Shown here one piece after another: positions 8,359 through 16,841 of a DNA stretch of 64,000 bases. The notes beneath the pieces are model-generated. The model was not told where the DNA came from, ran no database searches, and saw nothing but the letters and a program-made list of their open reading frames with translations. Numbering within the stretch: position 1 is the stretch's first letter; each line of letters begins with the position of its first letter. This DNA comes from Actinomycetes bacterium (GTDB taxonomy: Bacteria > Actinomycetota > Acidimicrobiia > Acidimicrobiales > Palsa-688). The position numbers and the translations under genes were made by a program. Where the stretch lies: positions 1 to 64,000 of the forward strand of contig JAJZMF010000042.1 of assembly GCA_021850325.1 (NCBI GenBank). Direction: 5' to 3'.

Positions 8359-10779
8359 TCAGCCCTGGCGCAGGGCAGCCCCCAGAGCGTGAGCGGCCCG
8401 TTGCGCGGCCTCACGTACCTCCGCCACGTCCGCCTCGGTGAGGGTCCGTTCGGCAGAGCGCAGCCGCAGGCGGAAGGCAAGGCTCCTCCGGCCCGGCCCC
8501 AGCGGGGCACCCCGCCACACGTCGAAGAGGGCCACGTCGGTGAGCAACCCGCCGGCAGCCGTGCTCAGTGCCCGCCCGAGCTCGTCAGCGCTCACCTCTT
8601 CGCCCACCTCGAACGCCAGGTCGAGGTCCGTGGCCGGGTAGCGGCTCACCGGTGCCGCCTCCCGGCGGCCGTCCGCCGCCCTCAGCAGCGGGACGAGGTC
8701 GGCCAGGACCAGCCCCGCCCGGCCCGGGAGGTCGTAACGCTCCGCCACGTCGGGGGCCACTTCACCGACCAGGCCCACCGCCCGCTCGCCCACCATTACC
8801 GCCGCCACCCGGCCCGGGTGGAACGCAGCCGCGCCCGGCCATGTCGACGGCCCGGCGGGGGCCAGGCGCGCCTGCGAGAGCGCCAGGCCCCGGCGCAGCA
8901 CCTCGAAGGCCTGGACGGCCCAGGTGGCCCCGGCACCATCCCCCACGGCCAGCACGCCCAACTGCTCGCGCTCGTCCACGCCCTCGACGGGCCGGTCCCC
9001 GGAGGCCTCCCGAGCCGTCCCGCCCACCTCCGGGCGTCGGAAGACGCTGCCCAGTTCGAACAGGGCCATGGCGCCGGCCTGGCGCTCACGGTTGAAGCGG
9101 GCCGCCCGGGCCAGGCCCGGGAGAAGTGAGGTACGCAACAGTCCCTGCGACTGGTCGAGCGGGTTCTCCAGCTCGAGGGCCTCCCCCGGGTCGAGGGCGC
9201 ATGCGGCCAGTTCGTCCGCAGAGACGAAGGTGGCTGTCCATGCCTCGTGGGCACCGGTGCCGGCCAACAGCTCACGCACCCGGCGCCTGGCTCTCTGGTG
9301 CGGGGACAGGGAGGTGGCCCGGGCCGGCCGGGGAGGCATGCGGCGCGGGATGTTCTCGTAACCGTGCACCCTTGCCACTTCCTCGACGAGGTCGACCTCG
9401 CGCGAACAGTCGGGCCGCCAGGACGGCACCGTCACCGAGAAGGCGTCCGGCCCGTCGGGACGGGCCACGAAGCCCAGTGGCCCGAGGAGCCGCCGACAGG
9501 CCTCAGCGCTCAGCTCGGTCCCGAGCAGCTGGTTCACCCGTCCCACCCTCAGGCGCACAGGAGGGCGGGCGGGCAGGCCGCGGCCCACGTCCGTGGTGAC
9601 GCCGCGCCGGGCCCCTGGCCCCAGCAGCTGGGCGAAGCGGTCCACGGCCCTGTCCGCCAGCTCGATGTCGACCCCCCGTTCGAACCGGGTGCGGGCCTCG
9701 GTGTGCAGGCCCAGGCGTTGGCCGGTGGCCGCCACCGCCAAGGGGTCGAAGTTCGCCACCTCCAGGAGCACAGTGGTCGTGGAGGCACTGATCTCGCAGG
9801 AGGTGCCGCCCATTATGCCGGCCACGCCCACGGCAGCCCCGGTCCCGTCCGCGATCACCAGGTCGCGCTCCGACAGCCGACGGGCCACACCGTCCAGGGT
9901 CACCAGTTCCTCGCCGTCGCGGGCCCGCCTCACCACCAGGCCACCGCCGCCCAACAGGGCCAGGTCGTAGGGATGGTTGGGCTGGCCCAGCTCGAGCATC
10001 ACGTAGTTGGACACGTCGACGACGGGCGAGATGGGCCGCATGCCGGCCAGGCTCAGGCGCCGCCTCACCAGGGCAGGTACGGCAGCGGCCTGCACCCCTT
10101 CGAGCACAGTGCCCGTGAAGCGCGGGCACAGCGCTTCCGCACCGGGGGCCAGGGAGACTTCGGCCCGGGCCACGAGCGGGTCGACCGAACGCGGGGGTTC
10201 GGGTAGCGAGAACGGCAGGCCCAGGGCAGCGGCCAGGTCGCGGGCCACCCCCGCCACCGAGAAACAGTCGGAGCGGTTGGGCCCCACCTCGATATCGAAG
10301 ACCACGTCCGGCCCCAGGCCCAGCACGTCGGCCACCGGGCTGCCCGGCTGGGCGGAGGTGGGCAGCACGTAGATGCCCTTCTCGCCCCCCTCCTCGCCCA
10401 GCTCCAGCTCCGGGGCCGAGCACAGCATGCCGTTGGACCACTCGCCCCGCATCTTGCGCCGGGCGATCTCCATGCCGTTGGGCATGACCGTGCCCAGGGT
10501 GGCCAGCGGGACCAGGTCGCCGGGCTTCATGTTGAAGGCGCCACAACATATCTGCAGCGCCTCGCCGTCGCCCAGGTCGACGTCGACGAGCTGGATGCGG
10601 TCGGCCGCAGGGTGGGCCCGGGTCTCGAGGACCCTGGCCACCACGACCCCGGGCAACGGGGCCCCGATGACCTCTGTGCCCTCCACCACCAGGCCGAGGA
10701 ACGAGAGGGCCCGGGCTATCTCCTCCGGTTTGCCCTCCACGGGCGTGAACTCACGGAGCCAGGACAAGGGTGCGCGCAT
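8359..10779 (-). CDS. pheT: Phenylalanine-tRNA ligase beta subunit
   Basis: Beta chain of the heterotetrameric phenylalanyl-tRNA synthetase, 806 residues, normal length. It opens with MRAPLSWLREFTPVEG, followed by a tRNA-binding (EMAP-like) domain with a VVARVLETRAHPAADRIQLVDVD segment, the B3/B4 editing domain, B5 (about 400-480), the catalytic-like core, and a C-terminal anticodon-binding FDX-ACB domain starting near SRYPATDLDLAFEV. Only 9 bp separate it from pheS, so the two are co-transcribed at the end of the infC operon. Confidence 0.97.
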   Translation of the reverse strand: MRAPLSWLREFTPVEGKPEEIARALSFLGLVVEGTEVIGAPLPGVVVARVLETRAHPAADRIQLVDVDLGDGEALQICCGAFNMKPGDLVPLATLGTVMPNGMEIARRKMRGEWSNGMLCSAPELELGEEGGEKGIYVLPTSAQPGSPVADVLGLGPDVVFDIEVGPNRSDCFSVAGVARDLAAALGLPFSLPEPPRSVDPLVARAEVSLAPGAEALCPRFTGTVLEGVQAAAVPALVRRRLSLAGMRPISPVVDVSNYVMLELGQPNHPYDLALLGGGGLVVRRARDGEELVTLDGVARRLSERDLVIADGTGAAVGVAGIMGGTSCEISASTTTVLLEVANFDPLAVAATGQRLGLHTEARTRFERGVDIELADRAVDRFAQLLGPGARRGVTTDVGRGLPARPPVRLRVGRVNQLLGTELSAEACRRLLGPLGFVARPDGPDAFSVTVPSWRPDCSREVDLVEEVARVHGYENIPRRMPPRPARATSLSPHQRARRRVRELLAGTGAHEAWTATFVSADELAACALDPGEALELENPLDQSQGLLRTSLLPGLARAARFNRERQAGAMALFELGSVFRRPEVGGTAREASGDRPVEGVDEREQLGVLAVGDGAGATWAVQAFEVLRRGLALSQARLAPAGPSTWPGAAAFHPGRVAAVMVGERAVGLVGEVAPDVAERYDLPGRAGLVLADLVPLLRAADGRREAAPVSRYPATDLDLAFEVGEEVSADELGRALSTAAGGLLTDVALFDVWRGAPLGPGRRSLAFRLRLRSAERTLTEADVAEVREAAQRAAHALGAALRQG

Positions 10780-10788
10780 ATCAGAACC

Positions 10789-11862
10789 TCAGAACTGGGT
10801 CAGGAACCGGACGTCGTTGTCGAGCAGGTCCCGGATGTCGCCCAGGTTGGTGCGGGCCGCGGCCAGCCGGTCGATGCCCAGGCCCCAGGCGAAGCCGGTG
10901 TAGCGCTCCGGGTCGACCCCGACCGCGGAGAACACGGCCGGGTCCACCATGCCGCAGCCACCCAGCTCCACCCAGCCCGAACCGGCGCACGTCCGGCAGC
11001 CCGCGCCGCCGCACACCCAGCACGTGACGTCGAACTCCGCCGAGGGCTCGGTAAAAGGGAAGAAGCTCGGCCGCAGGCGGGCACGGCGGCCGGGGCCGAA
11101 GAAGGCGTCCGTGAAGGCGTCGAGCGCCCCTGCCAGGTGGCTCATGGAGATCCCCTCGTCCACCACCAGTGCCTCCAACTGGTGGAAGACGGGCAGGTGC
11201 GTGGCGTCCGGCGTGTCCCGCCTGAAGCACCTCCCGGGAGCCACGGCGTAGATGGGCGGCCGGCGCGACTCCATCAACCTCACCTGTACGGGGGAGGTGT
11301 GGGTGCGCAGGAGCACGCTCTCCGGCTCACCGGCGCGCAGGTAGAACGTGTCGAACATGCCCCGCGCCGGGTGGTGCAGGGGCATGTTGAGAGCCTCGAA
11401 GTTGTGCCAGTCGTCCTCCACCTCGGGCCCCTCCGCGACCTCGAAGCCCATGGCGATGAAGATGTCCTCGACCTCCTGGCGTACCTGTGTCACCAGGTGG
11501 AGGTGGCCGGCCGGCACCGGGGCACCGAGGCTCCGGGCCAGGGGCCCGCCCGCGCCGGCCATGGACCACACCTGCTCGGTGAGGTCGAGACGCTCCGCCC
11601 GGGCCCGGTCCAGGGCCGCTGCCTGCTCGAGCTCGGCAGCCCGTGCGGTATACAGATCGGTGAGCTCGGCGCGGGCCTCTTGGAGCTCCCGGCCCCTCTC
11701 CCGGCGCTCCTCCGGCCCGAGGTCCCTCAGCGCAGCGGTCATGGCGGCCAGGGCGCTCCGCCTGCCGAAAGCCTCACTGTGGGCTGCCTGCAGCTCGGCC
11801 GGCGTCGTGGCTGCCCCGATCAGGGCGCGGCCGCGCTCTACGGCCTGCTCTATGGCGTTCAT
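10789..11862 (-). CDS. pheS: Phenylalanine-tRNA ligase alpha subunit
   Basis: Catalytic chain of phenylalanyl-tRNA synthetase. From the ATG at 11862 the product has 357 residues: an N-terminal coiled coil (about 1-85), then the class II catalytic domain with HNFEALNMP, FHQLEALVVDEG (motif 2 region) and FAWGLGIDRLA (motif 3). It has the CWVCGGAGCRTC cysteine stretch seen in many PheS proteins, close to motif 3. The open frame extends to 12099 without family resemblance, so the internal ATG is used. Confidence 0.97.
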   Translation of the reverse strand: MNAIEQAVERGRALIGAATTPAELQAAHSEAFGRRSALAAMTAALRDLGPEERRERGRELQEARAELTDLYTARAAELEQAAALDRARAERLDLTEQVWSMAGAGGPLARSLGAPVPAGHLHLVTQVRQEVEDIFIAMGFEVAEGPEVEDDWHNFEALNMPLHHPARGMFDTFYLRAGEPESVLLRTHTSPVQVRLMESRRPPIYAVAPGRCFRRDTPDATHLPVFHQLEALVVDEGISMSHLAGALDAFTDAFFGPGRRARLRPSFFPFTEPSAEFDVTCWVCGGAGCRTCAGSGWVELGGCGMVDPAVFSAVGVDPERYTGFAWGLGIDRLAAARTNLGDIRDLLDNDVRFLTQF

Positions 11863-11926
11863 GGTCCAGCCAGCTTGCCACCTCGGCCGCCGGCGCGCAG
11901 ACGAGTTGGCACGCCCGGGCCGGATG

Positions 11927-12814
11927 TCACCGCCCGAGGCGCCGTTGCCGGGCCGCCTCGAAGCACAGCACGGCGGCCGCCATGCCCACGTTGAGCGACT
12001 CCGCCCCTCCGGGCATGGGGACCGTGACCAGCTCGTCCAGCTGGTCGCCCACCTCGGCCAGGGGCAGGCCGGAGGCCTCGTTGCCCAGCACGAACGCACA
12101 GGGCGGTACCAGGTCGACCGTGGCGTAGTCCCGGCCCCCGGTCGAGACGGCGCCCAGCCGCCGCATGCCCCACCTTGCGACCATCGCCAGTAGCTCGGGC
12201 GCCGGACCGCCCGCCACCACAGGCACGTGCAGGACGGCCCCGGCCGAGGCCCGGACGGCCTTGGGGTTCCACACGTCGACCGTCCCGTCCGCGCACAGGA
12301 CGGCGTCGGCCCCTGCCGCCCAGGCAGAGCGCACGACGGTCCCCGCGTTGCCCGGGTCCCGCACGTCCACGCAGACCACGACCAGCGAGGGCCTCCCGGT
12401 CCCCACGTCGGCCACGCTGCAGGCAGGTACCTCGACCACGGCCATCACCGGTTGCGGGCTCACCGTGCCTGCGACGCGGGCCAGCACTCCACGCTCGAGC
12501 TCGAACACCCGGGTGCCCATGTCATAACAACGTGCCAACAACGCCGCCAAGCGCTGCTGGCGCTGCGGGCCGTCCTCACCCGGCGCCAGCCCCCACGGTG
12601 CGTCCTCCTCGCCGCCGACGGCGCGCGCCGGCGCACCGGTGGCCCAGTCGGCGTCCACGTAGACCGCCTCCACCCCCGCTCCCGAGGACACCGCCTCCTC
12701 CAGGAGGTTGAGGCCCTCGATGACGAAGCGGCCCTCTTCCCGACGCGCACTGCGGCGCCCCAAGAGGCGCCGCAGTCGTTGAACGCGCTGGTGACGGTAG
12801 GTGAGGCCGCTCAT
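11927..12814 (-). CDS. TrmH/SpoU-family RNA 2'-O-methyltransferase (TsnR-like)
   Basis: SPOUT-class methyltransferase, 295 residues. An N-terminal substrate-binding domain begins RRLLGRRSARREEGRFVIEG, and the knotted C-terminal domain has the three family motifs: VVCVDVRDPGNAGTVVRSAW, FVLGNEASGLP and VPMPGGAESLNVGMAAAV. It probably methylates 23S rRNA at a ribose. The position directly behind rplT and before pheS is the same as that of tsnR in mycobacteria, which supports an rRNA target; the exact nucleotide is unknown. Confidence 0.92.
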   Translation of the reverse strand: MSGLTYRHQRVQRLRRLLGRRSARREEGRFVIEGLNLLEEAVSSGAGVEAVYVDADWATGAPARAVGGEEDAPWGLAPGEDGPQRQQRLAALLARCYDMGTRVFELERGVLARVAGTVSPQPVMAVVEVPACSVADVGTGRPSLVVVCVDVRDPGNAGTVVRSAWAAGADAVLCADGTVDVWNPKAVRASAGAVLHVPVVAGGPAPELLAMVARWGMRRLGAVSTGGRDYATVDLVPPCAFVLGNEASGLPLAEVGDQLDELVTVPMPGGAESLNVGMAAAVLCFEAARQRRLGR

Positions 12815-12868
12815 CGGGCGGTCGCCCGCCCCCGGTGACGCCCCCCGGGCAAGACCGTCAGGACGGGC

Positions 12869-13279
12869 TCAGGCGCCGGCCCGTACCGGGCCGGCCGGTG
12901 CGCCCTTGGGCAACGAGGCCGTCTCGGGCAGCGCCTGACGCGCCACCTCTACCAGCTTGGCGAAGCTGGCCGCATCGGTTGCCGCCACGTCAGCCAGTAC
13001 CTTGCGGTCGACCTCCACCCCGGCGGCGTTGAGGCCGGCGATGAACCGGCTGTAGCTCAGGCCGTTGGCCCGGCAGGCGGCGTTGACCCGCTGCACCCAC
13101 AGGCGGCGGAACTGGCCCTTGCGCGCCCGACGGTCCCGGAAGGCGTAGGCCATGGAGTGCATGACCTGCTCGTGGGCCGCACGGTAGCTACGGCTCTTGT
13201 TGCCGTAGTAACCCTGTGCCGCCTCCAGTACCGACCGGCGGTGCTTCTTGCTGTGTACGGCGCGCTTGACACGTGCCAC
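12869..13279 (-). CDS. rplT: 50S ribosomal protein L20
   Basis: Assembly-initiating large-subunit protein, binding 23S rRNA domain II. The 136-residue product has the conserved beginning [20 protein letters not shown], the [18 protein letters not shown] segment and [20 protein letters not shown]. It is longer than usual by a C-terminal tail, [19 protein letters not shown], with no conserved feature. Second of the infC-rpmI-rplT trio, 30 bp after rpmI. Confidence 0.98.
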   Translation of the reverse strand: MARVKRAVHSKKHRRSVLEAAQGYYGNKSRSYRAAHEQVMHSMAYAFRDRRARKGQFRRLWVQRVNAACRANGLSYSRFIAGLNAAGVEVDRKVLADVAATDAASFAKLVEVARQALPETASLPKGAPAGPVRAGA

Positions 13280-13309
13280 TGGGAGTCTCCTTTCGGCCCG
13301 CCGGGCCTG

Positions 13310-13504
13310 CTAGATACCGAGCAGCCGCTTGGCGGCCTTGACATCGGCGGGTGCCACGTCCTGCTCCCGGCCCAGGCGGCGGGTACGCGTGGACGTCTTC
13401 TTCTCGAGCAGATGGGAACGCATCGCCTGCCGGCGGCGCAGGCGACCGCTACCGGTCACCTTGAACCGCTTGGCCGCTCCCCTGTCTGTCTTCTGCTTCG
13501 GCAT
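13310..13504 (-). CDS. rpmI: 50S ribosomal protein L35
   Basis: Small basic ribosomal protein, 64 residues, starting MPKQKTDRGAAKRFKVTGSG at 13504 with the conserved RRRQAMRSHLLEKKTSTRTRRL core. The open frame begins 11 codons earlier, but that extension is not conserved. It lies 96 bp downstream of infC and 30 bp upstream of rplT. Confidence 0.97.
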   Translation of the reverse strand: MPKQKTDRGAAKRFKVTGSGRLRRRQAMRSHLLEKKTSTRTRRLGREQDVAPADVKAAKRLLGI

Positions 13505-13600
13505 CAAAGAACCTCTCTGGTCTCCGCTCGGTGCCATGAGCGCCGATGGTGGGACGCGCGCCCACCCGGCCAGGTACCGGAGTTACAAGCTAGCAGAAAC

Positions 13601-14254
13601 CTAGACGCTGGTCGCGGCCGGAGACTCGGCAGCCGAACTGCCGTCCTGCTGTGCGCCACCGGCGCCGTCCCCCGCACTGCCCTCGGCTGCCGCCTCGGCC
13701 GAGCCGGGGCGCCTGGCGACCTGCTTGGCCCGCCTGTCAGGGGCAAGCACCATGGTCATGTTGCGCCCGTCCAGCTTGGGCGCCGCCTCGACCTTCGCCA
13801 CTGCCGACACCTCCTCCGCCAGCTCCTCCAGGATCTTCATCCCCAGCTCAGGATGGCTCACCTCCCGGCCACGGAACATGATCGTGACCTTGACCTTGTG
13901 GCCGTCCTCCAGGAACCGGCTCACCTGCTTGGTCTTGGTCGTGAAGTCCCCCGTGCCGATCTTGGGCCGGTACTTCATCTCCTTGATGCTGGTGTTGGTG
14001 GACTTCTTCCTGGACTCCTTGGCCTTCTGTGCCGTCTCGTACTTGAACCGGTTGTAGTCCATGATCCGGCACACGGGCGGGTTGGCATCAGGAGCCACCT
14101 CGACCAGGTCGAGGTCGAGCTGCCGGGCGACGGACAGAGCCTCAGGGAGAGCCTTGACGCCGAGCTGCTTGCCGTCGGCGTCGATCAGACGGACCTCCCG
14201 GGCGCGGATGCGGTCGTTGACCCTGTGGTCGCTCAGGTCGGTTGCGGTGGGTAT
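13601..14254 (-). CDS. infC: Translation initiation factor IF-3, apparent AUA start
   Basis: Binds the 30S subunit and checks start-codon pairing. The N-domain RVNDRIRAREVRLIDADGKQ and the linker/C-domain PPVCRIMDYNRFKYE to KVTIMFRGREVSHPELG are typical; a 40-residue Ala/Gly/Ser tail is extra. The family N-terminus is encoded well upstream of the first GTG (14098). Going upstream, the frame meets a TAG at 14270-14272, and between it and the conserved RVND there is no ATG, GTG or TTG. The ATA at 14252-14254 lies 8 nt after AAGGAG and gives 217 residues; a CTG six codons later lacks such spacing. Unusual infC starts underlie autoregulation in enterobacteria. Confidence 0.93.
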   Translation of the reverse strand: MPTATDLSDHRVNDRIRAREVRLIDADGKQLGVKALPEALSVARQLDLDLVEVAPDANPPVCRIMDYNRFKYETAQKAKESRKKSTNTSIKEMKYRPKIGTGDFTTKTKQVSRFLEDGHKVKVTIMFRGREVSHPELGMKILEELAEEVSAVAKVEAAPKLDGRNMTMVLAPDRRAKQVARRPGSAEAAAEGSAGDGAGGAQQDGSSAAESPAATSV

Positions 14255-14643
14255 GCGCGGTTCTCCTTGCTAGAGCCCGGGCTCGGCCGGGCGCGTTGGG
14301 TGGACAGGAAGGACCTGTTCAGAGGTGTTACAGGGCGCTGGCCGGCATGCGGCCGGGCACGCCCCACGGGACGAGCGAGAGCTCATACCGAGGCAGCCGG
14401 GTGGGCACCAGGGACAACCAACGGGCTGCACCGACGGGAGCACCGGACGTGGCCAGCGTGCGCCGGGCGCGACGGCCAGGCACCGGGACGGGACAAGCGG
14501 GTACCTGTCATCGGCGTTCGCCCCAAGGACCAAGGGCGGCCGGGCCCAGCTCCACGCTTGGCACCCTATTTACCGTCTGTGACCATTAAGTTCGCCGGGC
14601 TCCTTCATGCCAGCTTGTCCGTCTGCTCTTCTAGAGTAGCGCG
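14255..14643. other. Divergent intergenic region between infC and the DUF1844-like gene
   Basis: These 389 bases hold no supported gene. The infC side contains the AAGGAG ribosome-binding site (about 14263-14268) and an in-frame stop; a run GGTAAATAGGGT near 14565-14575 read on the minus strand is a possible -10 for the infC operon, without a convincing -35. The other side carries TAGAGT (14632-14637), which would serve a leaderless plus-strand transcript. The long infC leader (about 300 nt) could carry regulatory RNA structure, but I see no family I can name. Confidence 0.5.
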
Positions 14644-15117
14644 GTGAGCTCGCTTTGGACACCGAGCGGGGAGCACCAGGTGCCCCGCAACACCCAGGCC
14701 GCCCAGCCCGGGCCCGACGAGGGCACCGGCCGACCGGCGGCCCCCCCCGGCGGCGGGACCGGGCAGAGCGCCCCCAGGCAGAGGCGCGGTGGGCAACAGC
14801 TCTCGGACGAGGAGATGCGCCTGGCCGAGGCCGAGCTCGACGCAGTGAGGGAGCAGTTGCTGCGCGCACCCGTCGAGGTCGTGGTGGCCAACCACGCCAT
14901 GGGCTTGTGGGAGCTCGCCGCGCTGCACCTGTCGCAGCAGCCGCCGGGGCTCAGCGAGGCCCGGCTGGCCATCGATGCCATGAGCGCCATGCTCGACGGG
15001 GTGACGGGCCGCCTCGGCGAGGCGGAGAGGAGCCTCGGGGAGGGCCTGGCACAGCTGCAAATGGCCTTCGTGCAGATCGCCAACAGCCCGGGCCGGCCGG
15101 CCACCCCCGGCACCTAG
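14644..15117 (+). CDS. DUF1844-like small helical protein
   Basis: 157 residues from a GTG at 14644, with TAGAGT six bases before it, so a leaderless start is likely. The first 55 residues are Pro/Gly-rich and disordered; the rest is helical, with PVEVVVANHAMGLWELAALHL and a C-terminal LAQLQMAFVQIANSPG. This resembles the actinobacterial DUF1844 proteins that are often encoded next to infC, and the divergent placement beside infC agrees. Function is unknown. Confidence 0.7.
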   Translation: MSSLWTPSGEHQVPRNTQAAQPGPDEGTGRPAAPPGGGTGQSAPRQRRGGQQLSDEEMRLAEAELDAVREQLLRAPVEVVVANHAMGLWELAALHLSQQPPGLSEARLAIDAMSAMLDGVTGRLGEAERSLGEGLAQLQMAFVQIANSPGRPATPGT

Positions 15118-15152
15118 GCAGAGCCCGCGGCCGGGACCGCCAGCTCGCGTGC

Positions 15153-16307
15153 TCAGGCCGTCCCCACCAGCAGGGGCACCTCGAGCTCGGCTGGGGACAA
15201 GCCTCCATGGCGGCAGACAAGGCGGGCGTCGCCGGCGTCGCGGGGGTCGATGAAGGCCTGGTCCCCCAGGGGGACCAGGGCCACGTCGCCCAACCGGGCG
15301 CCCACCTCGGCCGGCAGCGCCCCGCCCAGCACCCCGGCGGAGACGACCTCCTCCCGCGTCGCCACCCAGGCCTGCCCGCCATAGGTGCGGCGGAGCAGGG
15401 CGAGGAGCGCCGACTGCTGGCCCGGCAAGCTGTGGGCCCATCTGAACCGGGCTTCCCCGCTGGTCATCGTGGTCGCACGCACCACCTCCGGGGCCAGCGG
15501 AGCGGCCGACGCGCCCACCTCGACCTGGCCGTGGTCCGCAGTGACCACGAGAGCTGCGCCCGCAGGGAGGGTAGCCAGGAGGTCGGACACCATGCGCTCG
15601 ACGGCCAGGAGCTCGGCGTCGTAGAGCTCCCCCAGCCCGGTGGCATGGGCAACCTTGTCCAGCCCGTCGTAGTAGGCGTAGACGAGAGGCTCACCCTGCC
15701 TCAGCAGGTGGCCCACGAGGGCCGGCAGACTGGAGGGCACCACCCAGCCGACCTCACGCCCGCCCCGCTGGTGGGCCAGGCTGAACCCGGTGCCCATGAA
15801 GTCGGCCCGGGTGACGACCGGGACCGGCCGGCCGCCGAAGGCGGTGAGGGGTTGGAGCTGGTCGGGAGGAAGGAACGGACGGGCATCGCCCGAGCTGGTG
15901 CTCCAGCGGAGCACGTTCAGCACCTCGCGACCGCTCGGGCCGTCCACAGCGAACTTGTAGCCCACGATCCCGTGCTCAGCGGGCGGCCGGCCCAGCGTCA
16001 GGGAGGCCAGCGCCACTGCCGTGGTGCTCGGGGCGACAGAGGTGATGGGCCGCCCCGGCAACGAGGCCAGCAGGGGCACCCGGCCCGCCCGCTCCCGGAG
16101 CTGCTGCCAGCCCAACCCGTCGACCACCAACAGGGCAACCTGGGCTGCGCCGGCCAGGGGCGTGGGCAACCAGGAGGGCCGGTGACCCGGCCCCATCTGG
16201 AGAGCCGGCAGCAGGGTGCTGAGGCAGGCCCCCGCGTAGTCGGGGACCATGAGGGGCGCTGGAGGCGCCGGCGAGAGCTGCCTCCGCTCAACGGGGTTGG
16301 TGTCCAT
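15153..16307 (-). CDS. Type I phosphodiesterase / nucleotide pyrophosphatase family protein
   Basis: Alkaline phosphatase superfamily hydrolase, 384 residues from the ATG at 16307 (AGGAG lies 6 nt upstream; the frame runs on to 16382 without resemblance). Metal-site motifs are visible: LLVVDGLGW with the first Asp, VAPSTTAVALASLTLG with the catalytic Thr, YYDGLDKVAHATG with Asp and His ligands, and VVTADHGQVEVG with the paired Asp-His. It lacks a clear signal peptide. The substrate (nucleotide pyrophosphate or phosphodiester) cannot be told. It is divergent from the Rrf2 regulator 82 bp away. Confidence 0.88.
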   Translation of the reverse strand: MDTNPVERRQLSPAPPAPLMVPDYAGACLSTLLPALQMGPGHRPSWLPTPLAGAAQVALLVVDGLGWQQLRERAGRVPLLASLPGRPITSVAPSTTAVALASLTLGRPPAEHGIVGYKFAVDGPSGREVLNVLRWSTSSGDARPFLPPDQLQPLTAFGGRPVPVVTRADFMGTGFSLAHQRGGREVGWVVPSSLPALVGHLLRQGEPLVYAYYDGLDKVAHATGLGELYDAELLAVERMVSDLLATLPAGAALVVTADHGQVEVGASAAPLAPEVVRATTMTSGEARFRWAHSLPGQQSALLALLRRTYGGQAWVATREEVVSAGVLGGALPAEVGARLGDVALVPLGDQAFIDPRDAGDARLVCRHGGLSPAELEVPLLVGTA

Positions 16308-16350
16308 TGTCGGCTCCTGCGCAGGGCCCCGGTCGAGGGGGCGGTCCCCA

Positions 16351-16371
16351 CCACCGTGCCGGGCCCGGTGG
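16351..16371. promoter_or_regulatory. CCACCG-N9-CGGTGG dyad upstream of the Rrf2 gene
   Basis: A 6-bp inverted repeat with arms at 16351-16356 and 16366-16371 sits in the 82-bp divergent region, 18 bp before the Rrf2 start. It could be an autoregulatory operator. In such GC-rich DNA short dyads arise often, so support is weak. Confidence 0.25.
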
Positions 16372-16389
16372 CCCGGTACCATGGGGCGT

Positions 16390-16836
16390 ATGAGGGTCTC
16401 GACCAGAGGCGACTATGCCTGTCGGGCCCTGCTCTCGTTGGCCCTGCACGGTGGTGACACGCCGACCTCCGTGCGGGACATCGCCGAGCGTACCGGCCTG
16501 CCTCAACCCTACCTGGAGCAGATCCTCCTGGCGTTGAAGGGTGCCGGCCTGGTGCGTTCCAAGCGGGGAGTGGGAGGCGGGTACGTGCTGGCCCGTCCCC
16601 CCGAGAGCCTGACCCTGGGCCAGGTCGTTTCGGCCGTGGACGGCCCCATTGCCGTGGGTGACTTCGGGGAGCCGCACGAGGGAGGGGCGTGCGACCACGA
16701 GGGCCAGTGCGTCCTGCTTGCGGTATGGGCGGAGGTGGGTGAGCACATGAGGGCCCACCTCGACTCCTACACCCTCGCCGACATGGTCCGCCGGGTGACC
16801 GGCCCTGCCACGCTGGCGGGACCTCTCAGCGGCTGA
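16390..16836 (+). CDS. Rrf2-family transcriptional regulator with two of three cluster cysteines
   Basis: Winged-helix regulator of 148 residues. The family core is clear: MRVSTRGDYACRALLSLALH, SVRDIAERTGLPQPYLEQIL as the HTH, and RSKRGVGGGYVLARPPE as the wing. IscR and NsrR hold a [2Fe-2S] or [4Fe-4S] cluster with three cysteines; here Cys101 and Cys107 match the second and third, while the first is replaced (Pro95 or His96 at that place). Cys11 is another possible ligand. An iron-sulfur or redox sensor is likely, but its signal and targets are unknown. The start at 16390 may be leaderless (TACCAT seven bases upstream). Confidence 0.9.
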   Translation: MRVSTRGDYACRALLSLALHGGDTPTSVRDIAERTGLPQPYLEQILLALKGAGLVRSKRGVGGGYVLARPPESLTLGQVVSAVDGPIAVGDFGEPHEGGACDHEGQCVLLAVWAEVGEHMRAHLDSYTLADMVRRVTGPATLAGPLSG

Positions 16837-16841
16837 ACGCC

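Noticed and set aside
11862-12099. An N-terminal extension of PheS from an upstream ATG
   Set aside because: It overlaps the methyltransferase gene out of frame and has no resemblance to PheS; the ATG at 11862 gives the family start.
15257-15280. CCTGGTCCCCC/AGGGGGACCAGG palindrome as an operator
   Set aside because: It lies inside the phosphodiesterase coding sequence and is explained by its codons; the arms are in the opposite orientation to a DosR box.
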